Shown piece after piece: positions 57,301 through 64,000 of a stretch of 64,000 bases of DNA. Position 1 is the stretch's first letter. Each line of letters starts with the position of its first letter. The notes under the pieces were generated by a model. It was not told the origin of the DNA, did not search any database, and saw only the letters and a list, made by a program, of their open reading frames with translations. The DNA comes from Conus ventricosus (lineage: Eukaryota; Mollusca; Gastropoda; Neogastropoda; Conidae). The translations under genes and the position numbers were made by a program. The stretch is taken from assembly GCA_018398815.1 (NCBI GenBank), contig CM031616.1, positions 34,559,168 through 34,623,167 on the forward strand. The letters run 5' to 3'.

Positions 57301-57790
57301 GTTTTGTTATAGATATCCTACTGAAGACATCTATAAAGGGCATGGAAACGAAGTGGCTAAAGGGATGCAGGATGGTACGACACATCTGATTACCCTAAAG
57401 ATTCGCCTTTGCATTCAATTTAATAAGAAGGTTTTAGGAAAGATGAAGGATGAATTATCTGGAAAGGTGATCAAGGATGTATGTGGGGTTTAAAATCGAA
57501 AATGTACAGTATTTCGAGCCCGGAGAAAAATCATTAAGAAAGCAAAGGGAATATCTCGCGCGTTGTGCAGTCAAACATATCACATGACAACTACAAGAAA
57601 GCATTGTTTGGCAATAAGACTTTTCATCATGACAACGTAAAACTGCGATCTAATCTACATGAGATCAACACAACAGTTGTAAAAAGAAGTCATTAGATAG
57701 AACAAAACAAAACGGGTGTTGTTAATCCAGAAATTTTTCATATGCAAATGGGCAACTGGAGAAACGTAAATTAATTTTAAAGCGGAACTG
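54373..57790 (+). pseudogene. polB: Protein-primed family B DNA polymerase
   Basis: Replicates the element. The N-terminal region carries WCVLARLHLCPRTRRKSG (about 54,900-54,955), typical of Polinton polymerases. Exonuclease motif I VYADFESLIVP at 55,413; a Cys/His segment HDHISGKFRGAAHNKCN at 55,750-55,800; Exo II FLHNLRGFDSHLIMQ at 55,843; Exo III-like region with THDGSLEAL near 55,985. Polymerase motif A YLDANNLYGWAMAQSLP at 56,547; motif B DQEQFMKPYIM to KTDLK... and SCFGKGYGE (56,905-57,030); motif C YTDTD at 57,282, although the residue after it is Phe. KMYS near 57,495 marks the C-terminal part. Frames change at least ten times. About 1,130 codons. Confidence 0.85.
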
Positions 57791-57814
57791 TGTCTGGCGG
57801 AATTATCTGCCCGT

Positions 57815-58726
57815 TCTTCTTTCACAAAGATCTTTGAGGGCTGGTTGTTTTGTTGTGTCAGTTTTCGTTTAAAAAATAAAAACGGGCGGATTCATTTTTA
57901 CATTTTTTTTTATTTCGTACGGGTCAAACTCCAAATTGGATCGGTTGCCCCGATGCGGTGTCCCTTCTGCTTCCCCCGGTAAATAAAGGTACCTTACTTT
58001 CATCCAAATGGTAATAGTTTGCTGGATGAAGACTCTCCCTTTGCAACATTTTTGTTTTTCTTTTGATTTTCTTGTACTGGCTTTTGCCCTTTAAATTCTT
58101 CATTATTCATTGCGCGCAAAACTGAGGGCAGTCTTCTAACCCATTCTGTGTTGCGAGAATTGTCAATAAGCTCTCTGTGATATGGTAGGAAAAAAGTCTT
58201 TCGGCTAACTGTTTGTTAAAGTTTTCAACAAAGCCTGGTTCTGGGGAACTCCCGGAATGCCCCTTCTAATAGTAACTCTGTGTTTTTTTAAAAAATAAAT
58301 TTATTCACTTGGCCTTTAAATTCTTTCCCATCATCAACTTGAATTTATGCGAGGGTAAGTTAGCGGGGCCTCGCTGGTATATCAGCTGTATGGCAACAAA
58401 CAACAGAGAAGCACTCTTTTGTGTTAATGGTTCTGATCTTTGTATCTTGAAGCCATGTCAATGACTGTGAGTGCGTACTTAATCTTTTTTTGTCTAATCC
58501 TATAGAGGGTAAATATTAAAAGGTCCATTTGATGGGTGTCGTTCGGTATTGTGTTCACAAAGTGTGGTCTCTGTATTGCCCAGGCGCAGGTAATAAATTT
58601 GCCAAATCGCTTGTTTAGATAACCATTCTTTTGTGTTTGTTTACTGACTCCAGCTGTTCGCTTAGCTTTTGATTTCTGTGATCCCCCTTCCCAATATCCT
58701 TTTGGCGAATAATAGATTTTGTTCAT
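57815..58726 (-). pseudogene. int: Polinton DDE integrase
   Basis: Retroviral-type integrase that inserts the element. The N-terminal 100 codons are intact: MNKIYYSPKGYWEGGSQK at 58,726, VNTIPNDTHQMDLLIF with the first catalytic Asp, and ALTVIDMASRYKD. DDGKEF with the second Asp is at ~58,325; QGFVENFN-like with Glu (seen as GFVENFNKQLAERLFSY) at about 58,160-58,240. The C-terminus, to 57,815, has residues of a chromo-like tail. Its ATG overlaps the stop of the upstream gene (ATGA, 58,723-58,726). It converges with the polymerase gene. Confidence 0.85.
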
Positions 58727-59139
58727 TTTTTATTCAGCCATTTTTATGCGCAACAAAATACACGACGGTCATACCAAAGGCAATAAACGCGATTTCTTGC
58801 ATCTTTTGTTTTTCTGATTGGATGATAAAAGTCGCTAAATTTGGTGGGGGTAATGTCTCGATTGGTTTGCCTGTTACAAGATAATATTCTTTTATTGCTT
58901 GATCAACATCTTTAAATGTGTAAGCTGCTGTTCCTGTTTTTTTAGTGTGTTATTAATAAAAACTAACTGCTCAATTCTCTGCTTTTCATAGCGATCTTGT
59001 GCTGCAGCTAGTGGGTCCAAGCTTTGTTATGTCTTTTTCTCTCGCCTTCATCTCGCAGTTTACTAAATGCGTAATTACTTCCACTAAAAGCGAGCGCATT
59101 AACCACAGCGCCGCCTATCATCATTTCGAGTGAAGCCAT
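58723..59139 (-). pseudogene. Conserved Polinton small protein (GGAVVNALAFSG type)
   Basis: ATG at 59,139 follows TATATAAAA-like sequence and begins MASLEMMIGGAVVNALAFSG, continuing SNYAFSKLRDEGE. The end (KFSDFYHPIRKTK, then a Trp-Leu-Asn-Lys-Lys stop) is in a later frame. Proteins with this N-terminus precede the integrase in many Polintons; function unknown. The N-terminal Gly/Ala-rich stretch could be a membrane or lipid-binding helix. TGA stop overlaps the integrase ATG. Confidence 0.65.
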
Positions 59140-59157
59140 TTTTATATAGTATTTTTT

Positions 59158-59365
59158 CTTACATATTTATATTGTCCGGAATTATTCCTTGCTTAACTAG
59201 AAAATCTTCCCTGGCAAAACGAAGCTGCAATGTAGCAATTAGCTTTGCTGAATCCTCAAAGTCTAGTTTGCCAAGATCTGCTGGTTTAATTCTTAACAAA
59301 CTTTTTCCAAGATTTAGTATCCTACACTTAGGCCTCCAATAACAGCAGAATGGTATACAAGGTTA
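59158..59365 (-). pseudogene. Small Polinton hydrophobic protein (putative)
   Basis: On the minus strand HSAVIGGLSVGY begins a short frame; the following frames include DFEDSAKLIATLQLRFAREDF and LVKQGIIPDNINM before a stop at about 59,158. It resembles its downstream neighbour in having a Gly-rich hydrophobic start. The start codon is uncertain. Confidence 0.35.
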
Positions 59366-59423
59366 GCAAAGTTTTTTCGGTGCTCGTTTTTATAAAAAAA
59401 AATAATTATAATTATTAAAAAAC

Positions 59424-60120
59424 ATGAACAGTGATGATCTATACAGCTACAAGGCGGCCTAAACCTTCCTGAACTTATGAATGACCAAGTTGATGATCAA
59501 GCTATTATGCCAAAAAGGAAAGGCTGTATTCTTTGGCAGCATGTGGGAAAACAAAACAGTTCCTCGGAACTGAATTCAGCATTTTAACAGATTCAACAGA
59601 TGTCGCCCCAAGACATTTTAAAGTATCATAACAGGTATTTAAGCGCAGTGGGGTCTAGAATGGTGAAAAGCGTTGGGCAACGGTTCTTAGTTTGTACACT
59701 AAATAGTCAGTAGATTTGCTCCCATTGATTCTGAACAAAATCTTTAGTTGATTTAACGCAAGATCCCGTTTTAACAAAGTCATTAGAGTCTCTAGGGTGT
59801 GATCTATACTACAAATTTGGAACATTGTTATCGCCAGTAATCATGGGATTAATTACTTTTAATCATATAGATTTTGTTTCCCTTCAAAATGAACGAGCTG
59901 GAAAATTTAGCAGAATCAGAAAACACTGAATCAGGTGGAGGGAAAATAACAAGCCCGAAAAACAGCAGAAAACGCTGAATCAGGTGGAGGACCATTAAAA
60001 ATCCTGGGGTGTTGAAGCAGGAAAAAAATTAGCAGAGTGGAACAGACAAAAAAAATTAAAGTTACAGAATATGACTCATCATGAAAAACATAACGCCCCC
60101 AACGCCAGAAAAAAGTTGAT
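59424..60120 (+). other. Region with possible small Polinton genes
   Basis: ATGAACAGTGATGATCTATAC at 59,424 follows a strongly AT-rich leader and begins MNSDDLYSYKAA, a probable gene start, but it frameshifts soon. A second candidate start at 59,889 gives MNELENLAESENTESGGGK with a repeated ENAESGGG segment at 59,920-59,995. No family recognised. Confidence 0.4.
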
Positions 60121-60123
60121 TCA

Positions 60124-60339
60124 ATGCAGTATAAAAATCCATGTGATTTCAAGGGCGCCAAAGTCTTCATGGGAAAATTGAACTTAAAACTGTTGCCCTT
60201 TTTGGCGCCCCTTTCTGCTGCTGGGGGCGGTTATTACTGTTATAAAATTTATAAAGAATGGCAACAGAAACAAAAAGAAGTTAAAAAACCTGAACCCCTA
60301 AATACAGAAAAGACAACTGCACGCCAAAACCCCCAATAA
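60124..60339 (+). CDS. Small single-pass membrane protein
   Basis: One of the few uninterrupted frames (71 codons) in the element. The first ~18 residues are basic, then LLPFLAPLSAAGGGYYCYKI forms one membrane segment, followed by a charged tail (KEWQQKQKEVKKPEPL). Small membrane proteins of this kind occur beside the integrase/polymerase genes of Polintons; role unknown. The first Met may be internal: a longer upstream frame exists in the same direction. Confidence 0.5.
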   Translation: MQYKNPCDFKGAKVFMGKLNLKLLPFLAPLSAAGGGYYCYKIYKEWQQKQKEVKKPEPLNTEKTTARQNPQ

Positions 60340-60403
60340 CAAAGCATCATTTTGATCCATTTATAATGGAATAATATTTTAAATTTTTTAATAAAAATAA
60401 ATC

Positions 60404-60690
60404 ATGGCGTATTATAAAATGATTAAGTCAATAAATAAAGACATGGAGTCTTTTAAAGCATTTCCATAGACCCCAATTGTAATCAATGCGGTTGCTTCGG
60501 ATGTAAGACCTTCCTTAAGATCTATGCAGAGAACGCTGAGCAAGACATCCTCAACGATGAACCCTTTTTGAGGCGTGTGTGTTTCTATATTAGCATCTAT
60601 ATTTAGATAAAAACATAGCTTGTATTTTTTTGATATTATAAGTAACTTAATAAGAACTTCGTTGTACTTAAAGGATGACTTAATCAAGAA
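60404..60690 (+). pseudogene. Possible terminal Polinton small gene
   Basis: ATGGCGTATTATAAAATGAT at 60,404 follows TTTTTTAATAAAAATAAATC, the AT leader type seen at other starts. MAYYKMIKSINKDMESFKAF is followed by a frameshift and INAVASDVRPSLRSMQRTLS. No family recognised. Confidence 0.35.
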
Positions 60691-60785
60691 CTTATTAAGA
60701 ACTTGATCAAAACTTAATTAAAAACTTAATCAAGAACTTATTAAGAACTTGAAGTAACTTAATTAAAACTTAATTAAGAACTTGG
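60640..60785. repeat. AT-rich tandem repeat (CTTAATTAAAACTTAATCAAG)
   Basis: Units AACTTAATTAAAACTTAAT and CAAGAACTTATTAAGAACTT alternate about seven times. It lies just beyond the last Polinton-like gene and could be at the element border, or be an unrelated minisatellite. Confidence 0.8.
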
Positions 60786-60794
60786 GGTGACTTG

Positions 60795-60985
60795 GGGGTG
60801 GGAGTGTGTGTGGTGTACACAGGGGGGTGGGGGGGAGGACGTGCGTGCGGGGGGGGGGGGTGGGGGAGGACGTTTCGTGCGTGGGGCGGGGGTGGGGGGA
60901 CGTGCGTGCGTGGGGTGGGGTGGGGGGACGTGCGTGCGTGGGGGGGGGGTGGGGGGACGTGCGTGTGTGTGCGGCAGCCAAAAAA
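60795..60985. repeat. G-rich minisatellite (GGGGACGTGCGTGCGTGGGGTGG)
   Basis: About five units of GTGGGGGGACGTGCGTGCGTG with variable G-runs of four to ten. G-runs are spaced closely enough for G-quadruplex formation. ACGTGCGTG frames give Gly/Val or Pro/His/Thr runs only. Confidence 0.9.
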
Positions 60986-61097
60986 GTTGAAGCAGGACGT
61001 TGAAGGAAGCAGTGAAACCAGTAATCACAGCATTATATACAAAGTCATGAAGTGCTTTGGGGGAATCAAGGCAGTCAACTCTAAACAACCCGACCGT

Positions 61098-61290
61098 CTG
61101 CAGGAGCGGTATCTAAAAATAGATCTTACGTCATGGTAGGCCTGCAGCGCTTTCTAGGTCAATCAGGCGAGTCGCCTGATTGACCCAGTAGTATTGCTTG
61201 GGTGCTTTCTAGCCGGATCAATGTGGCAAAATGCCAGGCCAGCGGTGAGCGGTATCTAATAATAGATCTTACGTCAGTGGTAGGACGCTT
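61098..61290. repeat. Direct repeat GAGCGGTATCTAA.AATAGATC... flanking a perfect palindrome
   Basis: GAGCGGTATCTAAAAATAGA followed by TCTTACGTCATGGTAGG at ~61,103-61,140 recurs at ~61,243-61,283 as GAGCGGTATCTAATAATAGA then TCTTACGTCAGTGGTAGG. Each copy contains an ATCTA..TAGAT dyad. GCTTTCTAG also occurs twice (61,149, 61,205). Between the copies lies the 29-bp palindrome. Looks like part of a non-autonomous element or regulatory repeat. Confidence 0.75.
61157..61185. repeat. Perfect 29-bp palindrome
   Basis: GGTCAATCAGGCGA, a central G, and TCGCCTGATTGACC: two 14-base arms fully complementary with a one-base centre. Confidence 0.95.
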
Positions 61291-62340
61291 GCAAATTGCT
61301 TTAGCAGAGTTACAGCAATTATGGCGGCTCTAATCGCCAGTAGTAGTACATCCGTCATTTTTTATATTTGAAGCATTTATATGAAGATTGTGCTGGCCAC
61401 ACAATATCCTCTCCCTACTGGTAGATGTACTAAGGTCTGCCTAACCCTATCTAGTTTGTTTGCCAGAACATTCGAAATCGCCATTCAGTTGCTTTAAAGG
61501 GGACACTTAAGGCAGATGAACTGGTTAGAATTAAAAAGTAGAAAAGTATACACATCTTAATACACAGATCAGCTTGCCACATGAACACTGAAACTGTAGT
61601 TAACAAACAATCAAGTCTAATACAAACTGAGAACATTTTTTACTTGGGAGGAACAGCAAAATGTTTCAAATATAAGTTTTTTAGCTTCGAATCAGCCCTG
61701 TTTACCCGCCTTAAGAAATGAACGCCATGTTTTTTAAAAAATGGCTTTAGCTGTCTCAAGCCAGCTCCCAACAATCAACGCGTGATGGTTTGTTTTGTTC
61801 GGCCAACTTTCAACAATGCAGCGCCATTTATTTGATAAGGAACCTCTCATCAATAGTCAAACACGTATTAAAACTAGCTACATCTTGTTTCAATTTTCCT
61901 TGAACCAACAAACCTTTAAGATAGCCGTTCATTTCCAAAGCAGTTAGGGTTTACTTTTTTCGTTTTCTAAAAAACAATCTCTCCGGTTTCACAAAAATGC
62001 AGTTAAAGTAAAACTTTGGCCCCGAATAACAAACCTGTTCTTCAGTAACGTTTTAGCCCTTTTAAAATAACACAAGTAAAACACAGTGGTCACCCAAAAG
62101 AGCGCAAACAAAACACAGCCTTCTTGTTCAATAGTCCAAGCAACAATGGCGACCCCAGTCGTGTCACGCGGGCACCTCGATTCGGTGTGTCGACGTGGCA
62201 ATCATTTTCTGATGCAAAGGGGTTTCAACCCAGCCGGGTGTGCTTCGTTTACACCCGCGCAGGTAGGTGCAAACTGCCGCGAGCCGTTTAAAATTTAAAT
62301 GATCAGGTTTCAGCCCCGTGTACAAAGTTTGCGGATTTTA
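61290..62340. other. Unassigned stretch
   Basis: No recognised gene or repeat. 62,130-62,290 is relatively CpG-rich (GTCGTGTCACGCGGGCACC, GTGTCGACGTGG), possibly an unmethylated or regulatory patch, but no coding motif is visible. Confidence 0.35.
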
Positions 62341-62354
62341 TGTCATTTAATTGA

Positions 62355-62480
62355 GAGAGAGAAGAGTGTGTGTGTGTGTTTTGGGGTGTGTGTGTGTCTG
62401 TCTGCCCGCCTCTCTGTCTGTCTGTTGTCTCTCTCTGTCTCTCTCTTCTCTGTCTGTCTGTTGTCTGCGGTGATTTCTCT
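62355..62480. repeat. (TG)n, (CTGT)n and (TC)n tract
   Basis: GTGTGTGTGT, TCTGTCTGTCTG and CTCTCTCTC units intermixed. Confidence 0.9.
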
Positions 62481-62754
62481 CTCTTCTCTTCTTTTTCCGC
62501 CCAGGAAAAGGCGGCTTTTTTGGCCACTTTCGCCAAAAACTCGGGGGGTGAAGCAAGCGGGGGGTTTAACAGGGCATTTATCTGTTCTCTCCGTCAACGT
62601 CAGCTCGTGTGTTGGTTTTGGTTGTTTGCTCTGTGTACGTAGAAAATAATGGTCAGGAACACGAACACAAAATTTAAGTTTCGTCTTGATTTCGTGTTGG
62701 ACAGAAGAAAACCCATATAAGCGGGAAAAAGTGTTTTGATTGTCCGTAGTTTTT

Positions 62755-62855
62755 ATTGGTTTGTTTGTTTGGTTGGGTTGGTTTTGGTTAGTTGGTTGGC
62801 TGGCTGGCTGGTTGGTTGGTTGGTTTTGCTGTTGTTGTTGTTGTTGTTGTTTCTG
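62755..62855. repeat. (GGTT)n/(TTG)n microsatellite
   Basis: GTTTGTTTGGTTGGGTTGG passing to GGTTGGTTGGTT and then (GTT)n to 62,852. Confidence 0.9.
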
Positions 62856-62859
62856 AGCT

Positions 62860-63280
62860 TGTGCAAACGTTCGACCTGATATTTCAAATTTTAAAAAAAC
62901 CTGCGTTTACTGTTCGTTTCTTCAAATAAATATTACATGTCATACCCAACGGCAGGTGCCAACAACCTTTAGAATACTTTGAAACATCGACTTAGAGCCC
63001 ATTTGCAATTCGCGCTAGCTGGGTCGGTCAGTGACCCGAGACCTGTTTGACTGTTGGTCGTGAGAGGGTTAAGATGGATCAAGGAATTCATAATAAAGCG
63101 TGTAAAGGCATTAAGTTTTATTTAGTTCCATTGTTTCTTTAACCGTTTTCAAACTGAAAAAAAAAGCCACTGAACATACTTGGATACGTGCATAGGTCAT
63201 TTTAAAATTAGAAGAAATAAAATAACGTGAAACGGTAATATGTAAATAACGAACAATGGTGCGCGCGCACAAGCGCAGGT
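62860..63280. other. Unassigned stretch
   Basis: No recognised gene. AT-rich, unique by eye. Confidence 0.35.
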
Positions 63281-63284
63281 ACAC

Positions 63285-63301
63285 AGACAGACAGACAGAC
63301 A

Positions 63302-63373
<72 letters not shown>

Positions 63374-63379
63374 CGCACA

Positions 63380-63448
<69 letters not shown>
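63285..63448. repeat. (CAGA)n-(CA)n microsatellite, ~165 bp
   Basis: CAGACAGACAGACAGA followed by about 75 CA units, interrupted once by GTTCGCACACGCG. Frames across it are Thr/His or Cys/Val runs. Confidence 0.95.
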
Positions 63449-63450
<2 letters not shown>

Positions 63451-64000
63451 CTCTGTCACATGACATGCCGTGACAAGCATCGATGACCGTCCCACAGACC
63501 GCATCCATCGTGTCATGGCTTGACTCGTGACTCGAGTGTCACAATATTACATCGCTCTGGTCATATCTGTGTAAGAAGAGGAGAGGAGGGAGGGAGCGGA
63601 GTGGTAAGGTGAGACAGAGTAGTGGAAGGGCATGGGGAGCTGGGGTGGGGTGGGGGAGAGAAGGAATGGGAGTTTGGACAGTTGGGAAGGGAGGTTCAAA
63701 GTACACTGGCATACAGGAATCGAACTACGACCAGAAACGCACGAATGGAAGAACTTGGTTGAAAGTTCTGCGGCTCGTAAAGAGGCGAGAGGTGTAAAGA
63801 GAGGGGAATGGTGTGTGTGTGTGTGTGGGGGGCGGGGGGGGGGGGAGTCAAATATTAGGAGGGGATGGAGGAAAATGTTAGGGGATGAGGAAGTGTGTGG
63901 GTCGGGTGGGGGGTGGGGTTAGTGTATGTGTGAGAAAATCATAGGTTAGAAAACAGGAACCGACGCACGTCCAAAGAGACGTTGATGCTGGGTAAACAGA
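63449..64000. other. Terminal stretch with G-rich tracts
   Basis: GGGGTGGGG-rich (63,630-63,660), GTGTGTG plus poly-G (63,811-63,846) and GGGTGGGG (63,900-63,920). No recognised gene. Confidence 0.4.

Larger units (their letters stand above)
47700..60700. mobile_element. Polinton/Maverick-type element
   Basis: A self-synthesising, virus-like DNA element. Seen together: FtsK/HerA-type packaging ATPase (-), late structural protein (-), coiled-coil/hydrophobic protein (-), capsid-type protein (+), hydrophobic protein (+), protein-primed family B DNA polymerase (+), DDE integrase (-) and small membrane proteins. That set plus the ~13-kb size is diagnostic of Polintons and the related adinto-type viruses. 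I could not identify the adenovirus-type cysteine protease or the terminal inverted repeats, so the borders are set by the outermost genes. Most genes carry frameshifts; part of this may be assembly error. Confidence 0.88.

Noticed and set aside
49900..60400. Adenain-type cysteine protease of the Polinton
   Set aside because: No readable His/Cys catalytic context found in any frame; not annotated.
46500..63000. Terminal inverted repeats of the Polinton
   Set aside because: No matching pair longer than about 10 bases found by eye between 46.5-48 kb and 60-63 kb.

Overview
The window looks like eukaryotic nuclear DNA from an animal, most likely a mollusc. It has no bacterial-style gene density. 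It is full of long dinucleotide, trinucleotide and homopolymer tracts. Its coding-like material belongs almost entirely to transposable elements (LTR and non-LTR retrotransposons and a Polinton/Maverick). One repeat family, with tandem ~139-bp cores followed by an ACGG/ACAG tetranucleotide tract, resembles the 'pearl'/Helentron-associated elements described from bivalves. I found no confident host gene, rRNA or CRISPR array. The mollusc assignment is an inference from repeat style.

Layout. 1-1.74 kb: low-complexity G-rich and GT-rich DNA. 1.74-4.70 kb and 4.80-7.8 kb: the same ~3-kb block twice, on either side of a 100-N gap, best explained as two overlapping contig ends that were never merged. 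7.3-~14 kb: visibly corrupted consensus in which bases are replaced by homopolymers. 10.1-30.4 kb: a nested LTR-retrotransposon complex. Element A (plus strand, 10,105-30,397, TSD GAGTG) inserted into a pearl-like repeat. Element B (minus strand, ~13,138-26,489, 3.6-kb LTRs) later inserted between A's gag and protease. Both carry integrase BEFORE reverse transcriptase/RNase H, as in Gmr1-like Ty3/Gypsy elements. A has lost its RT domain. 30.8-30.93 kb: a tRNA-like Pol III promoter relic (SINE head). ~32.9-37.8 kb: a frameshifted two-ORF non-LTR retrotransposon (L1/Tx1-like). 38-47.5 kb: an extreme microsatellite cluster, including a ~1.5-kb degenerate CAG/TAG array. 47.7-~60.7 kb: a Polinton/Maverick-type element with packaging ATPase, capsid-type and membrane proteins, protein-primed family B DNA polymerase and DDE integrase, its genes packed on both strands with AT-rich leaders. 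60.8-64 kb: G-rich minisatellite, a perfect 29-bp palindrome inside a direct repeat, then more microsatellites.

How it works together. No host pathway is visible; the window is a transposon landscape. Most element genes are broken by frameshifts. Because the same locus is present in two discordant versions at 1.7-7.8 kb, an unknown fraction of these breaks is consensus error, so 'dead' versus 'intact' cannot be decided here.
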